The position numbers and the translations under genes are program-made. This document shows, piece by piece, positions 7,742 to 17,673 of a DNA stretch of 64,000 bases (position 1 is its first letter; every line of letters begins with the position of its first letter). The notes beneath the pieces are model-generated. The model saw nothing but the letters and a program-made list of their open reading frames with translations. It ran no database searches and had not been told where the DNA came from. Origin of the DNA: Proteobacteria bacterium UBA981 (GTDB lineage: Bacteria; Pseudomonadota; Gammaproteobacteria; Ga0077536); the NCBI GenBank assembly GCA_002292285.1, contig DBBP01000031.1, forward strand, positions 24,304-88,303, read 5' to 3'.

Positions 7742-10624
7742 ATGGAATTAGAGCGTGCCGCCGTCGCCGATGAGAAAATTCAGTCACAAGTGTCGACAAC
7801 GACACTTCAGTCAGAACCAAGTGCAGAAATCGTCGCCACCGCGCCCGGTGAATTTCGGGTAATTCGCCGCAACGGGAAAGTCACGACGTTCGACGGCAGC
7901 AAAATTAAAGTTGCGCTGACCAAGGCATTCCTTGCAGTAGAAGGCGGGCACGCGGCGGCATCGACGCGCATTCATGCCCTCGTTGATGACCTTGCCGCGC
8001 AAATCGTTGCAGCAGTCACGCGCCGCATGCCGGTCGGTGGCGCAGTACATATCGAGGACATCCAGGATCAGGTCGAATTGACACTGATGCGAGCCGGCGA
8101 GCACAAAGTCGCCCGCTCTTATGTGCTGTATCGCGAACAGCGCTCCCAGGAGCGCAAAATTGCACACTCTGACGACGTCCCCGCAGTCCGCAGCAGCACG
8201 TTGACCGTAACACTGCTCGACGGAAGTAAAGCACCGCTCGATGAACGACGCCTGCGCAAGGTGATCGACGAAGCTTGTAACGATGTCGAAGGTGCCGTTG
8301 CGGAAACTATCGTCGACGAAACACTGCGGTCGCTGTTTGACGGGGTCGCCGAAGCCGACGTTGCTCGCGCTGCGACTATGAGTGCGCGCGTATTTATCGA
8401 ACGCGAACCCAACTACACCTACGTTGCTGCCCGTCTGTTGCTCGACTCGTTGCGCCAGGAGGCCTTGAGCTTTGTGAGCAAGCGCCGCGACGAGGCGACG
8501 CATGCAGAGATGACGGAGCGCTACCCGGCCTACTTTGAGGGTTATGTGAAGCGCGCAATTGATCTCGAACTAATGGACCCACGCCTGGGAAACTACGACC
8601 TCGAGCGGATTGGCAAAGCGATCAAGCCGGAGCGCGATTTCAGCTTCAATTATCTCGGTATGCAAACCCTGTATGACCGCTATTTTATTCAGAGCAGCGG
8701 CACTCGCTTCGAACTCCCGCAAGCTTTTTTCATGCGCGTTGCGATGGGACTGGCGATTAACGAAATCGCTCCTGAAGAGTGGACAATCAAGTTTTATGAC
8801 CTGCTCTCCTCATTCGACTTCATGAGTTCAACACCGACGCTGTTCAACTCAGGCACATTGCGCCCGCAGTTATCGTCTTGTTATCTGACTTCAGTCCCGG
8901 ACGATCTCGATGGCATCTTCAGCGCTATCAAAGACGACGCCCTGTTATCGAAATTCGCCGGTGGGCTCGGCAATGACTGGACACCGGTACGCGGCATGGG
9001 TGCGCACATAAAAGGTACCAACGGCAAGTCACAAGGCGTCGTACCGTTTCTGAAAGTAGCTAATGACACCGCCGTCGCAGTCAATCAGGGCGGCAAACGT
9101 AAAGGGGCAATGTGCGCCTACCTCGAGTCCTGGCATATGGACATCGAAGAGTTTACCGAACTGCGTAAGAACACTGGCGACGACCGCCGTCGTACCCACG
9201 ATATGAACACCGCCAACTGGGTGCCCGACTTATTCATGAAACGGGTCTGTGAAGATAGCGAATGGACGTTGTTTTCACCTGACGAAACACCGGATTTGCA
9301 CGATGCGACAGGAGCCGATTTTGAACGTCGCTACTGTGCCTACGAAGAAAAAGCTGCGCGTGGCGAAATCAATAACTTCAAACGTATGCGCGCAGTCGAA
9401 CTCTGGCGCAAGATGCTTGCAATGCTGTTTGAAACCGGCCACCCGTGGGTGACCTTCAAAGACGCTGCAAACCTGCGCTCTCCGCAGCAACATGCCGGCG
9501 TCGTACACAGCTCCAACTTGTGCACAGAGATTACTCTGAACACCTCACCGGGGCAGGAAATAGCCGTGTGTAACCTGGGCTCGGTGAACCTGGCGCAGCA
9601 TGTTACTGAGCAAGGCCTCGATGCAGAAAAAATCGAGCACACCGTGAGCATCGCCATGCGCATGCTCGACAACGTCATCGATTACAACTACTACAGTGTC
9701 CCGACCGCGCGAGCATCAAATTTACGCCATCGTCCAGTCGGCCTCGGCGTGATGGGGTTTCAGGACGCACTGTATAAACTTCGAGTCGCTTACACATCTA
9801 ATGAAGCCGTCGAATTCGCCGACCGCTCGATGGAAACCATCAGCTACCACACGATCAAAGCATCAACCGACCTTGCTGCAGAACGTGGTTCATACCAGAG
9901 TTTCGAAGGTTCTCTGTGGAGCAAGGGAATTCTGCCAATAGATTCTATTGAACTGCTCGCCGAGGGTCGTGGTGGTTACCTCGATATGAATCGAGAGCAA
10001 ACACTCGATTGGGATAGCTTGCGCGACCGCGTCACCAGTGTGGGCATGCGCAACTCCAACTGCATGGCCATCGCGCCAACGGCGACCATCTCGAATATTT
10101 GCGGTGTTAGTCAATCCATCGAGCCGACCTACCAAAATCTTTTTGTGAAGTCGAATCTGTCCGGTGACTTCACGGTCGTGAACATGTACCTCGTTGACGA
10201 CCTTAAAGCGCGCAAGCTGTGGGATGAGGTGATGGTCAACGATCTGAAGTACTACGACGGTAGCGTGGCGCGAATTGACCGGATACCAGACGACGTCAAA
10301 GAACTTTATGCCACCGCCTTTGAGATCGACCCGCGCTGGTTGGTAGAAGCAGGATCTCGCCGTCAGAAATGGCTCGACCAGGCACAATCTCTGAACCTGT
10401 ATATGGCCCAACCCAGCGGCAGCCAGCTGGATAATCTGTACAAGCTAGCCTGGGTCCGTGGACTCAAGACGACTTACTACTTGCGCACCATGGGCGCGAC
10501 ACACGTTGAGAAAAGCACACTCGCAGACGGCAAGTTGAACGCTGTTGAAAAACAATCGCAAACCGAAATCGAAGAGCCAAAAGCCTGCTCAATACTCGAC
10601 CCAGACTGTGAAGCGTGTCAATAA
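7742..10624 (+). CDS. nrdA: Ribonucleoside-diphosphate reductase class Ia, large subunit
   Basis: Reduces ribonucleoside diphosphates to deoxy forms using the radical from NrdB. The 960-residue protein has two N-terminal ATP-cone-type segments (roughly residues 35-125, with FRVIRRNGKVTTFDGSKIKV, and 150-240), as in the larger Pseudomonas-type NrdA. The catalytic barrel follows, with NLCTEITLNTS and the C-terminal redox tail CSILDPDCEACQ. I start at ATG 7742, directly after GGAGGGG at 7733; the open frame upstream to 7697 has no ribosome site. It is cotranscribed with nrdB after a 51-bp gap. Confidence 0.95.
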   Translation: MELERAAVADEKIQSQVSTTTLQSEPSAEIVATAPGEFRVIRRNGKVTTFDGSKIKVALTKAFLAVEGGHAAASTRIHALVDDLAAQIVAAVTRRMPVGGAVHIEDIQDQVELTLMRAGEHKVARSYVLYREQRSQERKIAHSDDVPAVRSSTLTVTLLDGSKAPLDERRLRKVIDEACNDVEGAVAETIVDETLRSLFDGVAEADVARAATMSARVFIEREPNYTYVAARLLLDSLRQEALSFVSKRRDEATHAEMTERYPAYFEGYVKRAIDLELMDPRLGNYDLERIGKAIKPERDFSFNYLGMQTLYDRYFIQSSGTRFELPQAFFMRVAMGLAINEIAPEEWTIKFYDLLSSFDFMSSTPTLFNSGTLRPQLSSCYLTSVPDDLDGIFSAIKDDALLSKFAGGLGNDWTPVRGMGAHIKGTNGKSQGVVPFLKVANDTAVAVNQGGKRKGAMCAYLESWHMDIEEFTELRKNTGDDRRRTHDMNTANWVPDLFMKRVCEDSEWTLFSPDETPDLHDATGADFERRYCAYEEKAARGEINNFKRMRAVELWRKMLAMLFETGHPWVTFKDAANLRSPQQHAGVVHSSNLCTEITLNTSPGQEIAVCNLGSVNLAQHVTEQGLDAEKIEHTVSIAMRMLDNVIDYNYYSVPTARASNLRHRPVGLGVMGFQDALYKLRVAYTSNEAVEFADRSMETISYHTIKASTDLAAERGSYQSFEGSLWSKGILPIDSIELLAEGRGGYLDMNREQTLDWDSLRDRVTSVGMRNSNCMAIAPTATISNICGVSQSIEPTYQNLFVKSNLSGDFTVVNMYLVDDLKARKLWDEVMVNDLKYYDGSVARIDRIPDDVKELYATAFEIDPRWLVEAGSRRQKWLDQAQSLNLYMAQPSGSQLDNLYKLAWVRGLKTTYYLRTMGATHVEKSTLADGKLNAVEKQSQTEIEEPKACSILDPDCEACQ

Positions 10625-10675
10625 CTGCACTGCTCATTAAGTAGCACAATAAATAGATAACCAAAGGGGAACGCG

Positions 10676-11932
10676 ATGCTTAATTGGGATGACCCAATTG
10701 CGGCCTTCAAGCCATCTGCGACCGACAAAAGTGCGCGCGCCATGCTCGCGAGTGAAGCGCTTGCCGCAGTCGAACGTGCGGAAGAACGTGTCGAACTTTC
10801 GGTGATTGAGAAGAATGCGGTTTCACCGCCAGCCACGGTAGAAACACCGCCTGCAGTGAGCAATGAGTCTGGCGAAGTCGCCATAACCGGGCTCGAAGAT
10901 GTTGAATTCGGCGCCCAGCGTCTCGCTGTAGACGACAAGAAAATGATTAATTGTCGTGCGGACGTGAACCAACTCGTACCGTTCAAATACAAGTGGGCGT
11001 GGCAGAAATACCTCGATGGTTGCGCGAACCACTGGATGCCGCAAGAAGTCAATATGAACGCAGATGTCAGCCTGTGGAAGGACCCAAACGGGCTGACCGA
11101 CGACGAAAGAACGATCGTGAAACGGAACCTGGGCTTTTTTTCGACAGCCGACTCACTGGTCGCCAATAATCTGGTCCTTGCAGTTTATCGGCACATTACC
11201 AATCCGGAATGTCGCCAGTATCTGCTACGCCAGGCATTTGAAGAAGCCCTGCACACCCACGCATACCAATACTGCATTGAAAGTCTCGGGCTCGATGAAG
11301 CTGAGATCTTCAACATGTATCGCGAGGTTCCCGCAGTACACAACAAAGCCGCCTGGGCAATGAAGTTTACTGACAGCCTTGGCGACCGTGAGTTCGTAAC
11401 CGGCACTCTCGAAGCGGACCAGCGTCTGTTACGTGATTTGATTGCATTTTACGTTGTCTTCGAAGGGATCTTTTTCTACGTTGGTTTTGTGCAAATCCTG
11501 TCAATGGGCCGCCGCAACAAAATGACTGGTGTCGCTGAACAGTTCCAATACATTTTGCGCGACGAATCAATGCACATGAATTTCGGCATCGACGTCATCA
11601 ACCAGATCAAAATGGAGAACCCGCAACTTTGGACGGATTCTTTCCAGCAGGAAATTGTGGCGCTTTTACGCGAGGCCGTTGAACTCGAGATCGCCTACGC
11701 ACACGACACCATGCCGCGCGGCGTACTCGGCTTTAACGCCAATATGTTCGAAGACTATCTGGGCTTTATCGCTAACCGGCGCTGCGCGCAGATTGGCTTG
11801 CCGGAACAATATCCAGGAGCGAGCAATCCGTTCCCGTGGATGAGCGAAGTGATGGATTTAAAGAAAGAGAAAAACTTTTTCGAAACTCGGGTTACCGAGT
11901 ATCAAACTGGCGGTGCACTAAGCTGGGACTAA
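10676..11932 (+). CDS. nrdB: Ribonucleoside-diphosphate reductase class Ia, small subunit
   Basis: Carries the diiron centre and tyrosyl radical for NrdA. In the 418-residue product EEALHTHAYQYC contains the Glu-x2-His-x3-Tyr pattern that gives two iron ligands and the radical Tyr, and RDESMHMNFG supplies the later Glu and His ligands. The first 80 or so residues are low-complexity and acidic, an extension seen in Pseudomonas-type NrdB. AAAGGGGA lies just upstream of ATG 10676. A strong terminator follows. Confidence 0.95.
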   Translation: MLNWDDPIAAFKPSATDKSARAMLASEALAAVERAEERVELSVIEKNAVSPPATVETPPAVSNESGEVAITGLEDVEFGAQRLAVDDKKMINCRADVNQLVPFKYKWAWQKYLDGCANHWMPQEVNMNADVSLWKDPNGLTDDERTIVKRNLGFFSTADSLVANNLVLAVYRHITNPECRQYLLRQAFEEALHTHAYQYCIESLGLDEAEIFNMYREVPAVHNKAAWAMKFTDSLGDREFVTGTLEADQRLLRDLIAFYVVFEGIFFYVGFVQILSMGRRNKMTGVAEQFQYILRDESMHMNFGIDVINQIKMENPQLWTDSFQQEIVALLREAVELEIAYAHDTMPRGVLGFNANMFEDYLGFIANRRCAQIGLPEQYPGASNPFPWMSEVMDLKKEKNFFETRVTEYQTGGALSWD

Positions 11933-11983
11933 TTGGGCATTAGACCAGACCTCCTCGCATGGGAGCTTTGTTGTACCGCATTG

Positions 11984-12017
11984 GCCGGTGGAGCCCCAAG
12001 CTCCACCGGCTTTTTTT
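11984..12017 (+). terminator. Rho-independent terminator of nrdAB
   Basis: Perfect 11-bp stem GCCGGTGGAGC / GCTCCACCGGC around a CCCAA loop, followed by seven T (12011-12017). It lies 52 bp after the nrdB stop. Confidence 0.93.
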
Positions 12018-12073
12018 ATGCTCGGAGGCCTTGCCGAACAGCTTAGTTCACTCAGCTCGGGCAGATCAATCGA

Positions 12074-12706
12074 TCACCCAGTCTCCAGTGGCTCAGGTGG
12101 AACTAGTCCATCGCCGCGCATTCTCGCGAATTCACGGAGCTCCGATTTAGCCATCACCGCCACTGGCACCGCCGCGCTATGCATCAAGGTGGGGAAATAA
12201 CGGTCGATAATTCCAGCCGCCGACAATTCCAGCGCCGTACCCTGCAAATCCCGCTGTGGTACTGACTTAACCAACACCAACAATTCCGCTTCCAGCAACT
12301 GCGCCGCGCGCAACGCGATACTGTCTGCACTGACGTCCCAACTAGGGGGCAGTCCAAGCGCGCTGCTGTGGCCACGCGGTAGCCATATCGAGCACGGGTT
12401 GGCCGATTTAGGTCGCAACAGGGGAGCGAGTTCGGAAAATCGTGCTGCGGTGGGTAATAGCGTTGAAACAATTTGCGCATTGAGCCGCATCGCGTCGATA
12501 GCTAACTCGTGGGCTGCGGCATCCGGAAACAACCATTGTCGTTGCAGGTGCCGAACTTCATCGGCAAACGTGCCACCGCCGAGCACGATGACGCAGTGGA
12601 CGGGTTCGCTCGTCGCGTTGCAAGTCTGTAGCCAATCGAGCATTTCGTCGGCGTGCATCATGGCGCCGCCGAGTTTAACGACCCAGGTTCGGTACTTCGG
12701 CATCAT
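12074..12706 (-). CDS. Amino-acid-kinase-superfamily protein of the methanofuran/H4MPT gene set (MfnE-like)
   Basis: A 210-residue kinase-fold protein starting PKYRTWVVKLGGAMMHAD (the phosphate-binding KLGG of the superfamily), with VIVLGGGTFADEVR next. Relatives occur with H4MPT genes in methylotrophs; the archaeal relative MfnE makes aminomethylfuran diphosphate for methanofuran. By analogy this may make the furan part of methylofuran, the cofactor of the Fhc complex encoded nearby. That role is inferred from context. It overlaps the end of pabB by 32 bp, indicating coupling, and is the last gene of this minus-strand run. Confidence 0.75.
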   Translation of the reverse strand: MMPKYRTWVVKLGGAMMHADEMLDWLQTCNATSEPVHCVIVLGGGTFADEVRHLQRQWLFPDAAAHELAIDAMRLNAQIVSTLLPTAARFSELAPLLRPKSANPCSIWLPRGHSSALGLPPSWDVSADSIALRAAQLLEAELLVLVKSVPQRDLQGTALELSAAGIIDRYFPTLMHSAAVPVAVMAKSELREFARMRGDGLVPPEPLETG

Positions 12707-14069
12707 TGAACACGCTCAACAGAGCAGCCGCTTTATTGAAACTTTCCTGATATTCCTCATCAAGCCGCGAATCGGCAACAATCCCGCCACCAGCCCAGCA
12801 ATGTAGTTGCTGTCCGGTGAACAACAGGGTCCGGATTGCGATGTTGGTATCCATCTGCCCATCGTCGGAGATGTAACCCACTGCGCCGCAATAGATACTG
12901 CGCCGGGTAGGTTCCAACTCCTCAATTATTTCCATTGCGCGCAATTTTGGCGCGCCCGTTATCGACCCACCCGGAAAACAGTCACGCAGTATGTCCAGCG
13001 CGTGTTTATCGTGCGGGACGTCTGCAGTCACCGTGCTCACTAAATGATGAACGCGCGCGAACGATTCAAGCTCGAACAGTTTAGGTACTGACACGCTGCC
13101 TGTGGTGCACGATTTGCCGAGATCGTTACGCAACAGATCTACGATCATCAGGTTTTCTGCTCGATCTTTTTGACTGCTGGTCAATTCAGCAGCAAGCGCT
13201 TCATCCAGCCTTGGCTCCGCAGAACGCGAACGGGTTCCTTTGATCGGCTTAGTCTCGACCCTACCGCTACGGACTTGAAGAAAGCGTTCGGGCGAGGAGC
13301 ACACGACGTCACCCATTGGCAGACGAAGAAATGCGGCATAAGGCGCTGCATTTCGAAGACGCAGGCGCTGATAGGCATCCCAGGCGTTCCCGGCTGCCCG
13401 GGCAGAAAAGCGCTGCGCGTAATTGACCTGGTAGCAGTCGCCGTCGCGGATGTAGTTCTTGATTCGTGAAAACGCGTTGCTGTACTCGGTGAAAGAGATA
13501 TCCGGGCACACGGGAGATGTCACAGTGAAATCGGAAGCAAACGTCGCTGGCGTCATCGTTCTCGGTATGGCCAGCTGCTGCACGCATCCGTGGACCGCGT
13601 CGGTGCTGAGTCCGCGATGAATAAACCACGCGCTTGATCCTTCATGATCGACGACAAGCGCCTGTCGATAAATACCAACCGCCATGTCGGGCAACTCAAG
13701 ATCATCAAGTGCACGCGTCGGTAGCTGTTCCAGATTGCGAGCCAGATCGTAGCTGAAAGCGCCGACTGCACCGCCGACGAAAGGAAGAAAGTCGTGCTGA
13801 GGGTCGTCGCCCAGATGTTCGCGAATCAGGTCAAATGGGTCGCCGCTGGATTCCCGCGACCCGCTGGCATCTGTGATGACGGTGCGCGCGCCGAATGTCG
13901 TGAGGGTCGCGACAGGGTCCCACACTGCGATGTCGTAACGGCCGCCCGAAGTCGCGAACCGACAGCTGTCCAGGAGGGTAAACCAAGGTAGTGCAGCCAG
14001 ATTCTGGACCCGCGCAGCGGTGTCATGGCAGTACTCAAGTGCTACTACTTCAAGCGCATTCGCGCTCAC
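12675..14069 (-). CDS. pabB: Aminodeoxychorismate synthase component I (PabB)
   Basis: Makes 4-amino-4-deoxychorismate on the way to p-aminobenzoate, needed both for folate and for H4MPT (substrate of beta-RFAP synthase). The 464-residue protein has the chorismate-binding domain with SSPERFLQV, PIKGTRSR, DRAENLMIVDLLRNDLG and FPGGSITGAPKLRAMEIIEEL. The Lys in PIKGT distinguishes PabB from anthranilate synthase, which has Ala there. The start is GTG at 14069, overlapping the upstream gene as GTGA. Its location in the cofactor cluster suggests a supply dedicated to H4MPT. Confidence 0.9.
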   Translation of the reverse strand: MSANALEVVALEYCHDTAARVQNLAALPWFTLLDSCRFATSGGRYDIAVWDPVATLTTFGARTVITDASGSRESSGDPFDLIREHLGDDPQHDFLPFVGGAVGAFSYDLARNLEQLPTRALDDLELPDMAVGIYRQALVVDHEGSSAWFIHRGLSTDAVHGCVQQLAIPRTMTPATFASDFTVTSPVCPDISFTEYSNAFSRIKNYIRDGDCYQVNYAQRFSARAAGNAWDAYQRLRLRNAAPYAAFLRLPMGDVVCSSPERFLQVRSGRVETKPIKGTRSRSAEPRLDEALAAELTSSQKDRAENLMIVDLLRNDLGKSCTTGSVSVPKLFELESFARVHHLVSTVTADVPHDKHALDILRDCFPGGSITGAPKLRAMEIIEELEPTRRSIYCGAVGYISDDGQMDTNIAIRTLLFTGQQLHCWAGGGIVADSRLDEEYQESFNKAAALLSVFNDAEVPNLGR

Positions 14070-15118
14070 ACTGTCATCCAGGCGAGTTTCGCAGCCGCGA
14101 CCGCGGGCGCTGCAGTCACAATGGATTCCGCCACGCTGGAGTCATCGCCAACCAGGGTATCGAAGGCGCGAAAATTGACTTTGCGATTCCGCGCGATCAT
14201 CTCAACGACAAAGGCCCCTGCTCCGGCCCCGACCAGCGTGGTGTTGTGTCCGCTGCCGGGGTCTCGACTCAGCACTAAGTCGAGTGCGTTCTCAATACGG
14301 TGGCGCTGCTGCGCCGCAATATAACTAGCCACGCCACCTATTTCGGCGAGGTCGTGCTCACTTTCCAAATCAAGGCCGAGCATACGGGAGAGGCGCTGCG
14401 CACTGCTAGCGAGATCCTTGCCGCGCCCATCCGCGGTCGGCATGAGGTCGTGGCGTTCGGAAATGTTACCCAGCAGCCGGTAAACATCCGACATGGTCGC
14501 AAAAACCTCCGCCACCAAGGGTTGTCGTCGCCCACGTAACGGTACGCTGCTGCACACGCTGATAACCGGGGTTCGAACGATTCCCGTATAAACCAGCTCC
14601 TCCCAACTCAGGCGACTCGCATCGTCGCGGCCCAGGCAGCGAACTTCGCCATTGGTGATCGGAATGATATCCGTGGTCGTACTGCCGATGTCGATCAAAA
14701 CGCCATCGCCAATCAGCTCTGCAGTGAAGGCACCAAGGGCAAGCCAGTTAGCCGAAGCAACTGCGATTGCCTTCTCGCCCGTAGCTTGTTGTAAATCGAG
14801 CCAGCCTTCGTAACCGGCGAATATTCGTACGCTGGCGGCATTGTTCACGTGACGAGTCAGTTGCGCGATGATGGCTCGCACCCCTGACACTCGGTCGGGA
14901 AAAATATCGCAGAGTTCTCCCGTCATTGTTATTGCATGGACCGCTCCGGGCTCGTCAATTGGAAAATCCAACAATGCGCATGCGCGCGACAATTCACCTA
15001 CGCCACGCCACAGTGGACAGGCGATTTGCCGAACCGCGAGGATCTCTCCGCTGCCGCCAAGCTTGGCGATTTTGAGATGGGCGCCGCCAATATCCCAACC
15101 GAAAAAAACGCCACTCAC
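14066..15118 (-). CDS. H4MPT-linked C1 pathway protein, hydantoinase/ASKHA type (MfnF-like)
   Basis: A 350-residue ASKHA-fold protein starting SGVFFGWDIGGAHLKIA (nucleotide-binding phosphate loop) with a second motif GDGVLIDIGSTTTDIIPI. It belongs to the family annotated as one-carbon/H4MPT-linked, whose archaeal member MfnF joins the aminomethylfuran unit to the tyramine part of methanofuran. Here it probably serves methylofuran synthesis; that is inferred from family and context. The start is GTG at 15118 and the end overlaps pabB as GTGA. Confidence 0.8.
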   Translation of the reverse strand: MSGVFFGWDIGGAHLKIAKLGGSGEILAVRQIACPLWRGVGELSRACALLDFPIDEPGAVHAITMTGELCDIFPDRVSGVRAIIAQLTRHVNNAASVRIFAGYEGWLDLQQATGEKAIAVASANWLALGAFTAELIGDGVLIDIGSTTTDIIPITNGEVRCLGRDDASRLSWEELVYTGIVRTPVISVCSSVPLRGRRQPLVAEVFATMSDVYRLLGNISERHDLMPTADGRGKDLASSAQRLSRMLGLDLESEHDLAEIGGVASYIAAQQRHRIENALDLVLSRDPGSGHNTTLVGAGAGAFVVEMIARNRKVNFRAFDTLVGDDSSVAESIVTAAPAVAAAKLAWMTV

Positions 15119-15345
15119 TGTGATGGTGCTCGTGTAACGATAGTCAGCCTAACGCGGCACAGGCCTGCGTGGGGCGGGCATTTCCGTAGACAACATACTA
15201 GCAAGGTCGACATCAGGGTAACTCGACAGCGTGGATTTCTAAGTGACACTGTAGCCAACGACGGGACCTCCGTCTAACGTAGACTAGGCACCCGGCAGCC
15301 CAGCAGTGCGAAGCGGGTGCGAATCTGTGAAAAGTTGGGTCAGCT

Positions 15346-16059
15346 ATGCGAATCATTCCCGTAATCGATATTAAAAACGGATTGGCAGTCCATGCACGCG
15401 GCGGCCATCGCGATGACTATCAACCGCTAGTGACCCGTTTCGCGGAGACGTCCCTGCCGGAAGACATTATCGACGGTATGGTGCGCGAGCTGGCGGTCCG
15501 GCAAATCTATATCGCCGACCTTGACGCGCTTATGACCGGGCGCTGTAACGCTGCACTTATAGAGCGACTCGCCCTGGCGAATCCAACAACAACAATTATG
15601 GTTGATTGCGGTTTAACTGACACTGATGTCTCGCCTCCGATGCTGAACCATCACAACATCGACCTCATCGTTGCCAGCGAATCTTTGTCGTCTGTAGAAA
15701 CATATTCGGCCGTTATTGCGCTTATCCCACCTGAGCGGCGGGTTCTCTCTCTCGATCGTAGAGGCGCCGAACGCATGGGCCCGGTCGCGCTGTTCGAACA
15801 GCCTGAGCTGTGGCCTGAACGTATCATTCATATGAACCTTGCCGCAGTTGGAGGGGATGCAGGTCCAGACTGGGATGGTTTGGCAGACCTGCGCGCGCGT
15901 CATCCTAACGGGCTGCTGTACGCCGCGGGGGGCGTTCGCCATCTCGAAGATCTGCGGCGGCTAGCCGAATTGGGAACTGCGGCGGTACTGGTGGGTTCGG
16001 CATTGCATGATGGTCGACTGGATATTGCGAGACTCGCGGAGTTTACCGCTGCAGCCTGA
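15346..16059 (+). CDS. HisA/HisF-related TIM-barrel protein of the C1 cluster
   Basis: A 237-residue protein resembling HisA: MRIIPVIDIKNGLAVHARGG at the start, IYIADLDALM, then a C-terminal phosphate site with GGVRHLEDLRRLAELGTAAVLVGSALH. Relatives labelled HisA-like occur with methanofuran/H4MPT genes in methylotrophs and methanogens, and no other his gene is present, so a cofactor role is more likely than histidine synthesis. The catalysed reaction is not known to me. It is the only plus-strand gene inside the minus-strand cofactor block. Confidence 0.75.
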   Translation: MRIIPVIDIKNGLAVHARGGHRDDYQPLVTRFAETSLPEDIIDGMVRELAVRQIYIADLDALMTGRCNAALIERLALANPTTTIMVDCGLTDTDVSPPMLNHHNIDLIVASESLSSVETYSAVIALIPPERRVLSLDRRGAERMGPVALFEQPELWPERIIHMNLAAVGGDAGPDWDGLADLRARHPNGLLYAAGGVRHLEDLRRLAELGTAAVLVGSALHDGRLDIARLAEFTAAA

Positions 16060-16102
16060 CCCGCGAACGCATTAATCACTCCCGACAAGTTCGACTGCAA
16101 GC

Positions 16103-16134
16103 GCAAAAAAAAGCCCCGCAACGCGGGGCTTTTA
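16103..16134. terminator. Bidirectional rho-independent terminator
   Basis: Stem GCCCCGC / GCGGGGC with an AAC loop (16113-16129), preceded by eight A and followed by four T. It can stop the HisA-like gene from one side and, more strongly with eight U, fae from the other. Confidence 0.9.
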
Positions 16135-16165
16135 CTGCAGGACCAGCGCTAGCCGGGTCCGTGCA

Positions 16166-16678
16166 TTAGCTATGCGCCTGGAAGGGATGGTCGACAGAAC
16201 CCTTTTGAGCGACGACTTCAGACGCCTTCGGCTCACGTGCAATTGCGCGCTGGATGGATTCTTTAGTCGCCTGGTAGTTGTAGTCCTGAATCTTTGCGTT
16301 GTCTTCTGCCAACCAGTGGATGAACACGCCTACGCAAATAAAGATGTCATCCGCTTCAGCAGCGGGAATAGTGCCGTCTTCGACGCTATCGGCAACTGCC
16401 ATGGCAACGCCGCGCTGCGCCGGGCCAAACATTTGGACCGCCTGCTTGGAACCCTTCATCGTGACTTTGTTGAACATCACAGTGCTTGGTTTGCACGCCA
16501 GGTTTGGAGCAACGACGGCTAGCAGGCTTGAGAAACCGTCCTTGTTATTGGTCACGCAGTTACAAAATGCTGCTTCGGCAGCACTTCCGCGCGGCCCCAT
16601 GATTAAATCAATGTGGGCAACTTCGTTGCCGTCACCAACAAGTGATTCACCGACAAGTACTCGATCAACAACTGCCAT
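16166..16678 (-). CDS. fae: Formaldehyde-activating enzyme
   Basis: Condenses formaldehyde with H4MPT to methylene-H4MPT. The 170-residue protein has ESLVGDGNEVAHIDLIMG, with the catalytic His of the family, GPRGSAAEAAF, and KVTMKGSKQAVQMFGPAQ. I chose ATG 16678 because AAGGAGAT lies 8 bases upstream and the length then equals usual Fae. The frame is open to another ATG at 16747, which would add 23 residues not found in the family. Followed by its own terminator. Confidence 0.95.
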   Translation of the reverse strand: MAVVDRVLVGESLVGDGNEVAHIDLIMGPRGSAAEAAFCNCVTNNKDGFSSLLAVVAPNLACKPSTVMFNKVTMKGSKQAVQMFGPAQRGVAMAVADSVEDGTIPAAEADDIFICVGVFIHWLAEDNAKIQDYNYQATKESIQRAIAREPKASEVVAQKGSVDHPFQAHS

Positions 16679-16812
16679 GCTTCGATCTCCTTCTGAGAGT
16701 GAGGATTGTTCGGGTTCATTACCGAACAGTGCTTTGAAAATAGACATTGCGCTAACACCTCGTCGGCGATAGGTCGGCCCGATAAGAGCACCTATGATGC
16801 GCGAGTGACGTT

Positions 16813-17673
16813 CTAGATTAAATTAAGGCGGTGCTTCAGGAACAAAACCGCGAGGCTCGCGACCGTTAAGTCAGCGCTAGTTCCTGGATTGACGCCGCGC
16901 GCTTTCAGCTCGCGGTCAAGTGCGATTAGCGCTTCGACGAGCAGGCGGGGATTCTCGCACGCTTTTAGAGTGTTGGCTACAGACCGAACTTGTTCAGAAA
17001 TCCCGAGCGCGCGTGCACTTCCGAACTTCCTGGATACGTGAGAATCGGGTTGCTGGGCAAGTATGCTGAGGTAACAAGCAGTGGTCGCCCAACTGAGTGA
17101 GCGCCAGCGTTGACGATACTCAAGCAGAACCGGTAATCCCACGGAAAAAACCAGGTCGAAATCGTCAACATATTGCGCCGCAATCGAATCGTGGCCTGCG
17201 GCAAGCTGCATAGCCTCGCGCAACCCCACGCTCGGCGCTATAGCAACATCTTGCTCGTCGACCGCGCCGAGTCCCGCCGGCCGCGCAACCCGAATAGCGC
17301 GATAACAGGCTGTGCTATCAGCCACATCCAGCTGCCCTAGCACCCTCGCGAGACTTGCCCTGAGGTCCGTACAACCCGGCGTGGTCGCGGCCTTGGCGAG
17401 CGGCGCCAGCAACAGTACGATGCCGAGATTCGTGTTGCAGCCAACCCGCTCCGCCGTCCTTTCGATTGCAGCCTCAATGCGTTCGCCGACACTCAATCCG
17501 GGCCTGCTCAGCTCAGGAATCGCGACCCGTGCGCTACGCAGGAAGTCGTTTGCGTCCATCCCGTGTCCTGGCGAACACAGGCTGACATTGCCGGGCTTGA
17601 AGGCAACGACATCGAGCCGGCAAGCCTTCAACAAAGCGACTTCGAGGGTGCGTTGTGGCAGTGTTTGATTCAC
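16813..17673 (-). CDS. Triphosphoribosyl-dephospho-CoA synthase-like (CitG family) protein of the H4MPT cluster
   Basis: A 286-residue CitG-type protein: ACRLDVVAFKPGNVSLCSPG near the start is the conserved substrate motif, with GCNTNLGIVLLLAPLAKAA in the middle. In methylotrophs a CitG-like gene next to fae and mch is part of the H4MPT island and is thought to act in cofactor synthesis; no citrate lyase genes are present. The exact reaction is unproven. The start is GTG at 17673, overlapping the stop of the upstream ligase gene as GTGA. Confidence 0.8.
   Translation of the reverse strand: MNQTLPQRTLEVALLKACRLDVVAFKPGNVSLCSPGHGMDANDFLRSARVAIPELSRPGLSVGERIEAAIERTAERVGCNTNLGIVLLLAPLAKAATTPGCTDLRASLARVLGQLDVADSTACYRAIRVARPAGLGAVDEQDVAIAPSVGLREAMQLAAGHDSIAAQYVDDFDLVFSVGLPVLLEYRQRWRSLSWATTACYLSILAQQPDSHVSRKFGSARALGISEQVRSVANTLKACENPRLLVEALIALDRELKARGVNPGTSADLTVASLAVLFLKHRLNLI

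Noticed and set aside
12675..14069. TrpE instead of PabB
   Set aside because: The motif PIKGT has the Lys of PabB; anthranilate synthase has Ala there. No trp genes are nearby.
15346..16059. True histidine-pathway HisA
   Set aside because: No other his genes are nearby and the gene is embedded in the H4MPT cluster; the HisA-related cofactor group fits better.
16679..16747. Longer Fae starting at ATG 16747
   Set aside because: The extra 23 residues do not fit the family, while ATG 16678 has AAGGAGAT at good distance and gives normal Fae length.
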